Shown here: piece after piece, positions 1 to 14,816 of the stretch
Numbering within the stretch: the stretch's first letter is position 1
Layout of the letters: each line of letters starts with the position of its first letter
NCBI GenBank assembly: GCA_022432975.1
Contig: CM039503.1
Span: 53,318,466-53,382,465 of the forward strand
DNA length: 64,000 nt
Source of the DNA: Begonia masoniana
Lineage: Eukaryota; Streptophyta; Magnoliopsida; Cucurbitales; Begoniaceae
Reading direction: 5' to 3'
Notes under the pieces: model-generated
Database searches by the model: none
The model's input: the letters and a program-made list of their open reading frames with translations, nothing else
What the model was told of the DNA's origin: nothing
Position numbers and translations under genes: made by a program

Positions 1-96
1 ATCAGGATTCGGTAAAAGTAAATGTTAATTTTGACACTTGCACGTATTTTTGCTTGCTGAGTTAAATCTCATAGTTTGTATAATTTTGTGATATAG

Positions 97-188
97 GTGA
101 GTTTTTATCTAAGGAAGAACTGGCTGTAATCGAGAACTTTTCAGAGGCAAGCGAGCATGCAGAAGAAAAAAGATATTTTTGGGTTTGA
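97..188 (+). other. Possible terminal exon of an unknown plus-strand gene
   Basis: A splice-acceptor-like AG (95-96) after a T-rich stretch is followed by an open frame that reads EFLSKEELAVIENFSEASE and continues to a stop at 186-188. The acidic, charged composition looks protein-like, but I recognise no family. If real, it is the last exon of a gene entering from the left on the opposite strand to the spastin-like gene. It could equally be chance. Confidence 0.2.
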
Positions 189-518
189 GAGAGATGTTTA
201 AATTAGTATGTTTTAGTTGTTAAAGATATTTCTTATTTCTAATTTTGGATAATCTATTTCTAAACGAAATGTTTATGAATTGTGTTAATATTGTGTTTGC
301 TTCGATTTTCAACAAAGTCATTTAATGTTTTCAAATTTTAATTAAGCTTCCACGCATTTAATGTTACTATTTAAAGATATTTTTATTATTTCAATATTTT
401 AAAATTTAGTTTTTAAACGCTCAAATTTTATAAATCAATTTGAGAAAAATTTTAAGATTTTCAAATTAGGGTTTAAATATGGGGAAGAAAATTGGAGATT
501 TTAAATTGGGGCGTTACA
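189..518 (+). repeat. AT-rich stretch ending like a Ty3/Gypsy LTR
   Basis: No gene is visible. The stretch ends in GGGGCGTTACA at about 508-518. The 3' end of the full Tekay LTR in this window is GGGGTGTTACA, so this may be the right end of a related old LTR. I see no matching left end or target duplication. Confidence 0.3.
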
Positions 519-1273
519 CTATCTCTGTCTTCTTCACGTTGCACGTTTTACCCTTCTGGCTGAAAGAGAACTGCCGCAAACTGCCCACCTCTCGCTGCGG
601 TCGGAAACCACTGCAGAGTCGGAAGAATTAGCAAGACAAAGTTGTCTCCTCCACTCGGCGACGGTGTTGTTCGACCTGACCTCGAGAGTCCCTTACCTCC
701 GGTGGTCCGAACCCCTGTCTGTCCTCTGGTGACTTCCAATTGGGCGGCCTTCCCCAATCCGACGTCCAATGATCCTCCCTTGGAAGGAGGTGATGTTCTC
801 CCAGTGATAGCGAACTTTCACGACTAGAAGATCAGGATCTCTCCACTCGTTGCCTTTCCTCCATACTTGAAGGAGAACCTTGGTCTGTAAGTCGTCGTGC
901 AAGGGCCTGGTTCGAAGTTTCTTCTAGCCCTTCATTTTGAAATCCATAATCTGCCTCTTTCCACTTGTCCGGCATAGTAAAAGGTTATGGATTTTGCTTT
1001 AATTCCATGTCGTCTTTTACTGGTGATTGGTCAACCCGTTGTTGATCTTGTGTAGAGTCTTCAAAAAACAGTTCCTCATTTTCCTTGTCCTTGTACAGCA
1101 AAACACCATTCCCCTTCCCGCTAGATTTTTTAGATGATTTTTGGTATTACATCCGCAATAAATTCCACTAGGCGAATGCTTGCTGCACGTGTACAAGTTT
1201 TTCCTCCACCCTTGCCAGTTGCCAAGATCGTTGTCATCCTTTCCAATCCGTGATTGGATCGGCTCTAATACCA
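519..1273 (-). mobile_element. Degenerate LTR-retrotransposon internal fragment with PBS
   Basis: On the minus strand, positions 1273-1261 read TGGTATTAGAGCC, a close match to the primer-binding site complementary to plant initiator tRNA-Met. The element therefore runs right to left, with its 5' LTR to the right and this segment as the start of its internal region. Reading frames here are short and broken, and I recognise no gag or pol motif. The left end abuts the LTR-like end at 518, suggesting a nested or truncated insertion within the last visible intron of the spastin-like gene. Confidence 0.5.
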
Positions 1274-1276
1274 TTG

Positions 1277-1590
1277 ATGCAAATTGAAATCCATTGTACC
1301 AAATAAATGATATTATACCAAATAAACGATAATTATAACAAACAGAAACCCTGTAACTAACCACAAATCTTAACCACGATGTTAGATTCGGAAAACCCTA
1401 ATAATCTATCAAGAACATTCCTTCATCAATAATCATCATAAAACCATGACCCTTCACACTTTTCTTTTCCATCTATAATAACTCTCTCTTGCTAACTCTA
1501 ATTGCTTTCAAAACTTCTCAATAACTAATAAAAAATAACATTATATAATTACCAAAATACCTCTATGATTATTTCCTAAGAAACAACATA
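1277..1590 (-). repeat. Probable 5' LTR remnant of the minus-strand retroelement
   Basis: It directly follows the tRNA-Met-type PBS at 1261-1273 and starts with TGCAAATTG on the plus strand, as expected for an LTR ending in CA on the minus strand. The other boundary is approximate; AACA near 1587 is a candidate. No second LTR copy was found in the window. Confidence 0.35.
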
Positions 1591-1902
1591 GAGTTTGATT
1601 AAACTGGAACAGAGAAGTGTGGGGGTATGTGGGGATGATGAAGCAAAATATATTGGCTATACAATAGAAATGGATATGTTACAAGGAAATAAGAAGTCTA
1701 TAAACTTTGGAGCATGTCAAAAGGAAGGAAGCAAAATGAAGTTGGGGAGGGTGTTCTAATCAGAAATGATCTGGAGGAAAAATGAAGTTGGTTTTAAATG
1801 TCACGTATTAATAAAATGACAAGGCGTGAGTGCGCATGAGAGAAGGGCAACAAGACGACACAGTTTGAGGAAAATCTTAAGTCAGTTTGACAAATTACTT
1901 AC

Positions 1903-5063
<3,161 letters not shown>

Positions 5064-5502
5064 AGCTGCAAATTGCAAGGTAGACTGATAAAGTTAGCAA
5101 ATCAGACTCCCCAGAGCGAGAGAGATACAGAGTTCAACTCGAAAAGACAACTTTTCTCACAAATTTGCGGAATTGAACAGTAATCACCGATACCTTCATT
5201 GCTTCGATCGCACTTTCACGGAAACCAAAACATTTCAGAAAATTCAAGTCTTGATATATCGACGAAGTGGGGGGACATTATTATTATTATTATTTATATT
5301 TGTCAAAGTAGTTTTAGAACTAGATTGCTTTTGCTTTAATTCTTCAATAATAAAATTATATATTATTTTAATTATATTTAATAATAAATAAATGACATTT
5401 TGATACAAAATTAAAATAATTAGCATTACTAAAAAATACATTTGTGTGGCAAATTAATATGACAAAATAAAAGTCCTATCCAATATCATATTTTTGTCCT
5501 AC
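5064..5502 (-). promoter_or_regulatory. Upstream region of the spastin-like gene
   Basis: About 440 bp lie between the spastin-like start codon and the target duplication of the Tekay insertion. It is AT-rich with a short TTA run near 5278-5292. It must contain the 5' leader and whatever proximal promoter remains. No clear TATA box position can be defended. Confidence 0.4.
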
Positions 5503-5872
5503 TTGTTTGTAAAACCCAGCATGTACGGATTTCGGATATATTATATTATATTGTTATTTTATTATATAATGCCATTTTTGGTAAATATGTCAAATCAGGT
5601 CCGTTTCACGAAAAGAAAGCGCCATTATGACCCTAGCGAATAATAAGAATTTTAAGGAATTTACGGGAATTTTCGGAGTAACAACGTTGTATTCCGAGTA
5701 ATTAAGTTTCTTGTAGTGTAAAAGACGTTCTCGTAAAATTAGTAAACGAGGTCCGAATTGCGAACGGTCAGTTTTATTAGATCCCGAGTACTAAGTTGGA
5801 CTTATTGGTGAAATAAGGAAGTTTTGGGAACTCAAATCGTTGGACGATTAACGAACCGAAGAACAAAGTTAA

Positions 5873-5880
5873 TATAAAAA
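5873..5880 (+). promoter_or_regulatory. Candidate TATA box of the left LTR
   Basis: TATAAAAA lies about 365 bp into the LTR; the same motif is at 13047-13054 in the right LTR. It would be a reasonable Pol II start for retrotransposon RNA. No transcription start can be seen from sequence alone. Confidence 0.35.
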
Positions 5881-6680
5881 CTTAGAAAAGGGCAAAATCG
5901 TCTTTAGCATTCAATTATTTATTTCTTCATTTAAAATCGAATTTGTTTCAATCGCAGAACACTTCTGCGATTGAAATCCCTCATTTTCTTCCAGAGAAGA
6001 AAAAGCCCTCGTAGAACCTCCTCTGCCGACAGTGAAATCCAACCATTCCGACTCCGATTTTTCTTCCGTTCGTCTCGTTTTCTTCACGCGTTCTCCTCCA
6101 ATCGACGTTCTCGGTAAGTCTCTATAGTTTTGGAACATTGAAATCCGAGTTTCGTAAAGTTTTAAACGTTTAGGTTCGTTTAGGTTTTCGATTAAAAACG
6201 AGATCTAGGGCTCGTAATCGATAGGTTGTCAATGATTAAGTAAATATTGAACGTGTTGGACGTATTTGGACGAATCTAATCGATTTAGGAAAAATGTTAG
6301 AATTTACGAAATTTCGAGATTTTTGAATAAACTCGTTTAACGTAAATCCTTGTAAATTGCTTAGGTAAACAGTGCTCGTGGACGGGTTTAAGCTGCTTTG
6401 GACGCGAGGTAAGTTCTCGTGAGTTTCTTTGGCCAAATCGGCCTACACCGTACATCGTGTCGTTTCGAGGCGTTTTGGAGATGCCTTTAGTTAGTTTTGC
6501 TCGGTTTGAGTAGCTAGGTCTTAGGAGTTTATAGTTTACGTTTTTTTTTAAAGTCCCGATGGTCTATGTGTTGCTTGTTTATTGTATGATATTGAACTGT
6601 TCACGCATCACTTGGTTTTAAAGAAAAGCATGAAAACGAATTTCCGCATAGAGTTTTAAAGATAACGTAAAGCATAGCAT

Positions 6681-6830
6681 CGGCCGAAAGGCTTACAGTG
6701 CACGGCCGAAAGGCTTACAGTTCACGGCCGAAAGGCTTACAGTTCACGGCTGAAAGGCTTACAGTTCACGGCCGAAAGGCTTACAGTACACCGGCCGAAA
6801 GGCTTACAGGCCGAAAAGCATACAGTTACA
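6681..6830 (+). repeat. Tandem repeat, ~22-bp CGGCCGAAAGGCTTACAG unit, left LTR
   Basis: Five full units of about 22 bp (core CGGCCGAAAGGCTTACAG plus a 4-5 bp linker such as TTCA) are followed by a shortened unit and a diverged one. One unit has CGGCTG in place of CGGCCG. The same block with the same variants is in the right LTR, so the array predates insertion. Confidence 0.9.
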
Positions 6831-7646
6831 GGTCACGCGAGGTGGGGCTCAGGCACGGCTGTACGGATTGTAAGCGTGTACCCTCATCCTCTAGCTGGAA
6901 AGAGTAGTCCGCCCGCTGGATGAGCTCTCTCTGGTTAGAGGGTATAGTATAGGATCTCGGTGACAGCTACAGAACATTGCATAGAAAGATAAAATAAAGC
7001 ATGATTTATCGAACTCATAGCACAGCATGCATCGCATTTACTAGGGCTTACTGAGATTTATCTCATAGTGTGTTTATGTATGGTGTAGGTGACATAGACT
7101 ACGAGATACCAGGTGAGGACGACGTTCCTCCACCTGAGGCATAGCTCAGTTGACGGATGATGGCTGCGGTGGTGTGCTGGCGCAGTCGAGGCTTACACGA
7201 CCCGTGGGGACAGTATGTATAGATTTTGAGGGTTTTTGGGCTGTTCGACATGTATAGATGTATAGTATAAAAATTCTGGAACTGCTTGGTTTAAATTGTA
7301 TTTAACGTTATATAGAAATATTTTGGGTTTAAACTGCGTTTAAATGTTACGAAAACGTCTTAAATGACTTTAGGATTTGTTACGGATAAGCTCGGTTTTT
7401 AGAGCTATCCATGCAGTTGGACTTCGCAAAGTCTGACGCAAATCGATTGAGCGTTGAGTACGTTTTAATTGATCGAGTATCAGTTGAGTTTAGGTCGTGT
7501 GATATGGTGAGTGTCTGTGTAAAAGAAGAGTTTTGCTCTCTGGAAATCGGATTCGAGAGAGCAAATAGAGGAGTTCAATTCTGTGAAAGAATTGAAGGTA
7601 AGTATGCACTAGTTGCTCTCTGGAAATCCCAGAGAGCAAGTGTTCT

Positions 7647-7735
7647 GGTCGCTGCAACATGCAGCGCCCGATCGCTGCACAAGTGCAGCGACTGGGCGCT
7701 GCGATGTGCAGCGCCCGCGGCGATTGGGCGCTGCT
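7647..7735 (+). repeat. Array of small CGCTGC/GCAGCG hairpins, left LTR
   Basis: A GC-rich island in otherwise AT-rich DNA. It consists of about three short inverted repeats with a constant CGCTGC...GCAGCG core and variable outer pairs; the clearest is GGGCGCTGC-GATGT-GCAGCGCCC. The right LTR has about twice as many units. Confidence 0.85.
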
Positions 7736-7741
7736 CCTTTT

Positions 7742-7767
7742 GAGGGCAGAATTCCAATTCTGCCCTC
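7742..7767. repeat. Perfect 12-bp inverted repeat in the LTR
   Basis: GAGGGCAGAATT, then CC, then AATTCTGCCCTC: two 12-bp arms with a 2-nt spacer. The right LTR has the same palindrome at 14979-15004. It directly follows the hairpin array. Confidence 0.9.
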
Positions 7768-7981
7768 CTAATGTTTTATTTTGTTTTATTAGTTTTAATT
7801 GATTTAATTTAATTGTTTTAAAAGTTTTATTTAAATTGTTTTAAAGGTTAGTTTTCAATTCCGATTTCGATTCTGGTTTCGATTTCGGTTTAGCTTCCAC
7901 TTAAAGTTTAATTAAATTTAATAGGATAAAAAAAAATATATTCGGGGAAAAACGGGTACAGTTTTAGGGGTGTTACAGTTA

Positions 7982-7994
7982 TGGTATCAGAGGC
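7982..7994 (+). other. Primer-binding site (initiator tRNA-Met type)
   Basis: TGGTATCAGAGGC lies 4 bp after the left LTR end. It matches the plant retrotransposon PBS complementary to the 3' end of initiator tRNA-Met. About 150 bp of leader follows before the gag start. Confidence 0.85.
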
Positions 7995-8142
7995 CCGGGT
8001 TTTAAAATCGGTTCTGTAGACTGCTCGACTGCACAGCCACTACGCGGACATCCTTCATCAACTGTAAGTATGTTTATAGCTTTATTTGGTTTCTAGTTTC
8101 TTAGTATATTTGTTTTAACTTTTATATAGGAGTTATATAGCT

Positions 8143-11100
8143 ATGGTGCGTCCACGGAATGATCGAGACGACCGTGATGATACGATTGACACGCTTAAGG
8201 ATTTTATCGCCCAGCAGTCTCAGCATATGGAGAGACAGGCTGAGCAGATGGCTAGACAATCCGAGCAGCTGGGCATTATGATTGACAGAGAGGGCACTAG
8301 AGCCCGAGAGCCAGCCATTCCGGTTAATCGCGGGATGGAGAGATTTCAAAAGCTCCAGCCCCCCGTGTTTAACGGGCAGTCTACGGATCCCTCTTCGGCT
8401 GAAGAGTGGATTCGTACTATGGAGGATATGTTGGGTTACGCGAGCATCGAGGACGGACAGAAGGTAGCGTTGGTGACCTACCACCTAGCCTTGGATGCCA
8501 GATTTTGGTGGGATTCAGTGAAGTCAGCCACCGATGTGACTCTTATGAGCTGGGACAGATTCAGAGAGTTATTCTACGACAAGTATTTCAGTCATACCGT
8601 TCGCGAGGCGAAGATGATGGAGTTTATGCAGTTGAGACAGACTGCTTCTATTCCCGAGTACGTCAGGAGGTTTGAGGCGTTATCTCGGTTCGCACCGCGT
8701 CAGGTTGGCATCAACGAGGACAACGTACGGAGGTTTTTACAGGGGCTTAGTCGAGAGTTCCGTATGCGCCTTACTATATCGGGGGTACGGAATGTATCCT
8801 ATGATGACATCGTGGCCAGGGCGCTAGACATTGAGGCAGTTGATGTGGATACTGTCAGATCGAGGGAGCCATCCAAGGGCTTCTTCCGTGAGATCTACCC
8901 TCAGGTCAGGGGTAAGGGCTGGCAACCGAGAGCGCAGCCTCAGCCACAGCAGCAGAGGGGTATTAAAAGGCCTCTGGAGGGAGGTATTGACCAGGGAAAG
9001 GGGAAGCAGTTACAGGTTACTTCTCAGGCACCAGTTTGTCCTAAATGCCAGAGGGAGCACACTGGCCAGTGCAGGATGGGCACGAATGTGTGTTATTGGT
9101 GTGGGGAGCCGGGCCATTTTGTTAGGGATTGCCCGAGACGGAGTGGAGGACTGCCAGCCACTGATCAGAGGAGAGTTGTGCCCAGAGTTTTTGCCTTTAT
9201 TGAGCCGGGTGACGTTGATGACGAGGCTCAGCCTGCCGTGATTGCAGGTACTATTTTACTTATGGGTGCTACTGTATTTACACTGATGGATACCGGAGCT
9301 ACGCACTCCTTCGTGTCGACTGCATGTATGGCTAGACTGGGACTAGAGTCAGAGTTAGCTGGGGTCGAGTTTAGTGTGATGCTGCCTTCGGGAGAGCATA
9401 TGCAGTCAGATCGTATTCTCCAGGGCAATGTAGTCTCGGTGGGGAGCAATACCCTCTATGCTTGCCTGATTGTTATGCGCATAGAGCGGTACGATCTTAT
9501 TTTGGGGATGGACTGGCTAGCACAGCACTTCGCCACCATCGATTGTCGCTCCGGGATTGTGACCTTCCGACCCCCGGACAGAGCGGAGTTTTCTTATCAG
9601 GCGATGAACCGATTGACTGGATCGCCTATCTCTTATTCTATGCAGGTCAACGAGCAGTTCAAAGGTGCGCGCTCTATTTTTATGGCCTCAGTATTTGATG
9701 TACAGTTGCTCAGCGGATTACAGCCGAGCGACATTCCTATTGTCAGAGATTTCTCTGGTATATTTCTTGACGATCTTCCCGGATTACCGCCCGACCGGGA
9801 GATTGAGTTCACGATTGATGTCTATCCGAACACCGCGCCGACGTTTAAGAATCCGTACAGATTAGCGCCGGCTGAGTTAAGAGAGTTGAGGACTCAGCTT
9901 GACGAGCTATTAGAGAAGGGTTTCATCCGACCCAGCGTTTCGCCCTGGGGTGCGCCTGTTCTGTTTGTTAAAAAGAAGGACGGGACCCTCAGGATGTGTA
10001 TTGATTACAGAGAGTTGAACAAGTTGACAGTGAAGAACAAGTATCCACTGCCCAGGATCGACGACTTGTTTGATCAGCTACAGGGTGCCCGAGTATTCTC
10101 CAGGATCGACCTGCGCTCGGGTTACTATCAGCTGAAGGTCCGAAGGGATGACGTGCCAAAGACCGCGTTCAGGACGAGGTATGGGCATTATGAGTTCCTC
10201 GTTATGTCATTTGGGCTCACTAATGCTCCTGCAGCGTTCATGGATCTGATGAACCGTGTCTTTAAGGAGTACTTGGACAAGTTCGTAGTGGTATTTATTG
10301 ACGACATCCTCATCTATTCTAAGACGAAGGAAGACCACGAGGAGCATTTGAGGATCGTTTTACAGATATTGAGTCAGCGCCAGCTCTATCCGAAGTTTTT
10401 CAAGTGCGAGTTCTGGCTTGACAGAGTGAGTTTCCTTGGCCATATTATATCACAGGACGGAGTTTCTGTGGATCCGAGCAAAGTCCAGGCGGTCAGTGAT
10501 TGGCCGCAGCCGAAGAATGTACGTGAGGTACGTGGATTTCTCGGATTGGCCGGTTATTACCGGAAGTTTATTCAGGGGTTCTCGAAGATCGCACTTCCCT
10601 TATCACGATTGACTCGAAAGCATGAGAGATTTATATGGTCGTCTGCTTGTGATGACAGCTTTGCGGAGTTAAAGCAGAGGTTGACCACCGCTCCAGTGCT
10701 GGCACTGCCTGTTGAAGGTGTCAGATTCAGTGTTTATTGCGATGCATCTGGAGTGGGACTCGGTTGTGTTCTGATGCAAGAGGGGAGAGTCATTTCTTAC
10801 GCTTCTCGGCAGCTGAAGCCGTATGAGCAGAACTACCCTACGCATGACCTCGAGTTAGCGGCTGTGGTCTTCGCACTGAAGATATGGAGACACTATTTGT
10901 ATGGGCAGCAGTGCGACGTATTCTCCGACCACAAGAGCCTGAAGTACCTATTTACGCAGAAGGAGCTGAACATGAGACAGAGACGATGGCTCGAGTTTGT
11001 TAAAGACTATGATTTTGACATCAAGTACCATCCGGGGAAGGCGAACAAGGTTGCTGATGCCTTGAGTAGAGTGCCTTCTGCGAGTCAGCCTTCATTAGCA

Positions 11101-12624
11101 GCGATGTCAGTTACGCTGCGATCTGAGATTGAGAGGTTCGACGTGGAGATAGTGGCTGAGTTATCCGGTATGCTCGCCAACATTTCTCTCAGGCCGACTA
11201 TTCTGGATCGTATACGAGAGGCTCAGCAGAGCGATTCGGAGTGTATGGAGCTTCGATCCAGTATGATGTTAGATGACTCGTCGAATTTCCATTTATCAGC
11301 GGATGGTATTTTGAAGTTCGGGCACAGGTGGTACGTGCCTAGCGACGAGAGTCTGAGGAAGGAGATATTGGCTGAGGCACATTCTTCAGCTTATTCTGTG
11401 CACCCGGGAAGTACCAAGATGTACCGGGACTTACGGCAGCACTTTTGGTGGCCAGGTATGAAGAGAGAGGTCGCCCAGTACGTCGAGACCTGTTTAGTTT
11501 GTCAACAGGTTAAGGCGGAGCACCAGAGACCAGCTGGAACACTACAGCCACTGCCGATTCCGGAGTGGAAATGGGAGCAGATCTCTATGGATTTCATTGT
11601 GGGGCTCCCGAGGACTACGAGAGGCCACGACGGCATTTGGGTTATTGTGGACCGATTGACAAAGTCGGCTCACTTTTTGCCCGTGAAGATGACATCGTCT
11701 ATGGATCAGCTTGCCGAACTCTATGTGCAGGAGATTGTCAGATTGCACGGAGTTCCAGTTTCTATTGTCTCCAACAGGGATCCTAGATTCACGTCAAAGT
11801 TCTGGAAGAGTTTACACAGAGCTATGGGGACTCAGCTAGATTTCAGCACGGCGTTTCATCCTCAGACCGATGGTCAGACAGAGAGGACTAATCAGATTCT
11901 GGAGGATATGCTCAGAGCGTGTGTGCTGGAGTTTCAGGGCTCTTGGAGCCGATATTTACCGATGATCGAGTTCTTGTATAATAACAGCTACCAGGCTACT
12001 ATTGGCATGGCTCCGTATGAAGCCTTATATGGTCGGATGTGTAGATCTCCACTATATTGGAGCGAGGTTGGCGAGGCCAGCATCGTTGGTCCCGAGATTC
12101 TACAGCAGACGACAGAGAAGATTGCCATTATTCGACAGCGTATTATGGTAGCTCTGAGCAGGCAAAAGAGCTATGCAGACACACGACGGAGAGAGCTAGA
12201 GTTTGAAGAAGGTGACGAGGTCTACCTTAAAGTTTCTCCATTCAAAGGCATAGCGAGATTTGGAAGGAGGGGTAAGTTAAACCCTCGTTATGTGGGGCCC
12301 TTTCCTATTCTGAAGAGGATCGGGAAGCTAGCGTACAGACTACAGCTTCCAGCTTCTATAGAGGGTATCCACGACGTATTCCACGTGTCTATGCTTCGGA
12401 AGTGTCTTCGCAATCCGTCGCATATCATAGAGCCTACGGAAATTGAGGTACAGCCTACCTTGAATTACGAGGTGAGGCCGTTATGTATTTTGGAGTTTTC
12501 CACCAAGATTTTGCGCAACAAGGAAATTCCGCTAGTCAAAGTCCTTTGGCGGAATCATGAGGTGGAAGAGGCGACTTGGGAACGACAACAAGATATGATG
12601 ACGAGTTATCCCACGCTGTTTTGA
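8143..12624 (+). CDS. Gag-pol polyprotein of a Tekay-type chromovirus, integrase D-to-N
   Basis: A 1,493-residue unbroken frame. Domains in order: N-terminal gag with the retrotransposon gag core ([20 protein letters not shown], about residues 120-140); CCHC zinc knuckle [14 protein letters not shown] (317-330); aspartic protease DTGATHSF (from 383); reverse transcriptase with [10 protein letters not shown] (about 633) and the catalytic FIDD (718-721); RNase H starting at D867; integrase with the H-H-C-C zinc region (H1080, C1117, C1120), then the catalytic core and a C-terminal chromodomain-like tail ([17 protein letters not shown]). Core acidic residues are D1150 and E1247. The middle position, which family members have as Asp in SDRDPRFTS, is Asn 1211 here (SNRDPRFTS, codon AAC at 11773-11775). 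Spacing from N1211 to E1247 is exactly that of D-35-E, so the assignment is secure. Protein products are probably made but integration should fail. Confidence 0.95.
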   Translation: MVRPRNDRDDRDDTIDTLKDFIAQQSQHMERQAEQMARQSEQLGIMIDREGTRAREPAIPVNRGMERFQKLQPPVFNGQSTDPSSAEEWIRTMEDMLGYASIEDGQKVALVTYHLALDARFWWDSVKSATDVTLMSWDRFRELFYDKYFSHTVREAKMMEFMQLRQTASIPEYVRRFEALSRFAPRQVGINEDNVRRFLQGLSREFRMRLTISGVRNVSYDDIVARALDIEAVDVDTVRSREPSKGFFREIYPQVRGKGWQPRAQPQPQQQRGIKRPLEGGIDQGKGKQLQVTSQAPVCPKCQREHTGQCRMGTNVCYWCGEPGHFVRDCPRRSGGLPATDQRRVVPRVFAFIEPGDVDDEAQPAVIAGTILLMGATVFTLMDTGATHSFVSTACMARLGLESELAGVEFSVMLPSGEHMQSDRILQGNVVSVGSNTLYACLIVMRIERYDLILGMDWLAQHFATIDCRSGIVTFRPPDRAEFSYQAMNRLTGSPISYSMQVNEQFKGARSIFMASVFDVQLLSGLQPSDIPIVRDFSGIFLDDLPGLPPDREIEFTIDVYPNTAPTFKNPYRLAPAELRELRTQLDELLEKGFIRPSVSPWGAPVLFVKKKDGTLRMCIDYRELNKLTVKNKYPLPRIDDLFDQLQGARVFSRIDLRSGYYQLKVRRDDVPKTAFRTRYGHYEFLVMSFGLTNAPAAFMDLMNRVFKEYLDKFVVVFIDDILIYSKTKEDHEEHLRIVLQILSQRQLYPKFFKCEFWLDRVSFLGHIISQDGVSVDPSKVQAVSDWPQPKNVREVRGFLGLAGYYRKFIQGFSKIALPLSRLTRKHERFIWSSACDDSFAELKQRLTTAPVLALPVEGVRFSVYCDASGVGLGCVLMQEGRVISYASRQLKPYEQNYPTHDLELAAVVFALKIWRHYLYGQQCDVFSDHKSLKYLFTQKELNMRQRRWLEFVKDYDFDIKYHPGKANKVADALSRVPSASQPSLAAMSVTLRSEIERFDVEIVAELSGMLANISLRPTILDRIREAQQSDSECMELRSSMMLDDSSNFHLSADGILKFGHRWYVPSDESLRKEILAEAHSSAYSVHPGSTKMYRDLRQHFWWPGMKREVAQYVETCLVCQQVKAEHQRPAGTLQPLPIPEWKWEQISMDFIVGLPRTTRGHDGIWVIVDRLTKSAHFLPVKMTSSMDQLAELYVQEIVRLHGVPVSIVSNRDPRFTSKFWKSLHRAMGTQLDFSTAFHPQTDGQTERTNQILEDMLRACVLEFQGSWSRYLPMIEFLYNNSYQATIGMAPYEALYGRMCRSPLYWSEVGEASIVGPEILQQTTEKIAIIRQRIMVALSRQKSYADTRRRELEFEEGDEVYLKVSPFKGIARFGRRGKLNPRYVGPFPILKRIGKLAYRLQLPASIEGIHDVFHVSMLRKCLRNPSHIIEPTEIEVQPTLNYEVRPLCILEFSTKILRNKEIPLVKVLWRNHEVEEATWERQQDMMTSYPTLF

Positions 12625-12668
12625 GTGAGTTATATGTATGATTTAATTTTGTGGACAAAATTCTGAAT

Positions 12669-12681
12669 AAGGTGGGTAGAA
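12669..12681 (+). other. Polypurine tract before the right LTR
   Basis: AAGGTGGGTAGAA ends exactly at the base before the right LTR (12682). It is purine-rich with two T interruptions, which is common for plant Gypsy plus-strand primers. Confidence 0.65.
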
Positions 12682-13854
12682 TGTAATACCCAGCATGTAC
12701 GGATTTCGGATATATTATATTATATTGTTATTTTATTATATAATGTCATTTTTGGTAAATATGTTAAATCAGGTCCGTTTCACGAAAAGATAGCGCCATT
12801 ATGACCCTAGCGAATAATAAGAATTTTAAGGAATTTACGGGAATTTTCGGAGTAACAACGTTGTATTCCGAGTAATTAAGTTTCTTGTAGTGTAAAAGAC
12901 GTTCTCGTAAAATTAGTAAACGAGGTCCGAATTGCGAACGGTCAGTTTTATTAGATCCCGAGTACTAAGTTGGACTTATTGGTGAAATAAGGAAGTTTTG
13001 GGAACTCAAATCGTTGGACGATTAACGAACCGAAGAACAAAGTTAATATAAAAACTTAGAAAAGGGCAAAATCGTCTTTAGCATTCAATTATTTATTTCT
13101 TCATTTAAAATCGAATTTGTTTCAATCGCAGAACACTTCTGCGATTGAAATCCCTCATTTTCTTCCAGAGAAGAAAAAGCCCTCGTAGAACCTCCTCTGC
13201 CGACAGTGAAATCCAACCATTCCGACTCCGATTTTTCTTCCGTTCGTCTCGTTTTCTTCACGCGTTTTCCTCCAATCGACGTTCTCGGTAAGTCTCTATA
13301 GTTTTGGAACATTGAAATCCGAGTTTCGTAAAGTTTTAAACGTTTAGGTTCGTTTAGGTTTTCGATTAAAAACGAGATCTAGGGCTCGTAATCGATAGGT
13401 TGTCAATGATTAAGTAAATATTGAACGTGTTGGACGTATTTGGACGAATCTAATCGATTTAGGAAAAATGTTAGAATTTACGAAATTTCGAGATTTTTGA
13501 ATAAACTCGTTTAACGTAAATCCTTGTAAATTGCTTAGGTAAACAGTGCTCGTGGACGGGTTTAAGCTGCTTTGGACGCGAGGTAAGTTCTCGTGAGTTT
13601 CTTTGGCCAAATCGGCCTACACCGTACATCGTGTCGTTTCGAGGCGTTTTGGAGATGCCTTTAGTTAGTTTTGCTCGGTTTGGGTAGCTAGGTCTTAGGA
13701 GTTTATAGTTTACGTTTTTTTTTAAAGTCCCGATGGTCTATGTGTTGCTTGTTTATTGTATGATATTGAACTGTTCACGCATCACTTGGTTTTAAAGAAA
13801 AGCATGAAAACGAATTTCCGCATAGAGTTTTAAAGATAACGTAAAGCATAGCAT

Positions 13855-14004
13855 CGGCCGAAAGGCTTACAGTGCACGGCCGAAAGGCTTACAGTTCACG
13901 GCCGAAAGGCTTACAGTTCACGGCTGAAAGGCTTACAGTTCACGGCCGAAAGGCTTACAGTACACCGGCCGAAAGGCTTACAGGCCGAAAAGCATACAGT
14001 TACA
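13855..14004 (+). repeat. Tandem repeat, ~22-bp CGGCCGAAAGGCTTACAG unit, right LTR
   Basis: Same block as at 6681-6830, with the same number of units and the same CGGCTG variant unit. It is unchanged since insertion as far as I can read. Confidence 0.9.
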
Positions 14005-14816
14005 GGTCACGCGAGGTGGGGCTCAGGCACGGCTGTACGGATTGTAAGCGTGTACCCCCCTCCTCTAGCTGGAAAGAGTAGTCCGCCCGCTGGATGAGCT
14101 CTCTCTGGTTAGAGGGTATAGGATCTCGGTGACACCTACAGAACATTGCATAGAAAGATAAAATAAAGCATGATTTATCGAACTCATAGCACAGCATGCA
14201 TCGCATTTACTAGGGCTTACTGAGATTTATCTCATAGTGTGTTTATGTATGGTGTAGGTGACATAGACTATGAGATACCAGGTGAGGACGACGTTCCTCC
14301 ACCTGAGGCATAGCTCAGTTGACGGATGATGGCTGCGGTGGTGTGCTGGCGCAGTCGAGGCTTACACGACCCGTGGGGACAGTATGTATAGATTTTGAGG
14401 GTTTTTGGGCTGTTCGACATGTATAGATGTATAGTATAGAAATTCTGGAACTGCTTGGTTTAAATTGTATTTAACGTTATATAGAAATATTTTGGGTTTA
14501 AACTGCGTTTAAATGTTACGAAAACGTCTTAAATGACTTTAGGATTTGTTACGGATAAGCTCGGTTTTTAGAGCTATCCATGCAGTTGGACTTCGCAAAG
14601 TCTGACGCAAATCGATTGAGCGTTGAGTACGTTTTAATTGATCGAGTATCAGTTGAGTTTAGGTCGTGTGATATGGTGAGTGTCTGTGTAAAAAGAAGAG
14701 TTTTGCTCTCTGGAAATCGGATTCGAGAGAGCAAATAGAGGAGTTCAATTCTGTGAAAGAATTGAAGGTAAGTATGCACTAGTTGCTCTCTGGAAATCCC
14801 AGAGAGCAAGTGTTCT

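Larger units (their letters stand above)
5508..7977 (+). repeat. Left (5') LTR of the Tekay-type element
   Basis: Runs from TGTAAAACCCAGC to GGGGTGTTACA. It contains a TATAAAAA motif (5873-5880), a tandem repeat block (6681-6830), several inverted repeats (7532-7767) and a GC-rich hairpin array (7647-7735). It is 2,470 bp, 63 bp shorter than the right LTR, mainly because its hairpin array is shorter. Confidence 0.95.

Noticed and set aside
548..1364. Small open frames in the leftmost repeat debris
   Set aside because: Short, overlapping on both strands, and without recognisable gag or other motifs. Treated as non-coding retroelement sequence.
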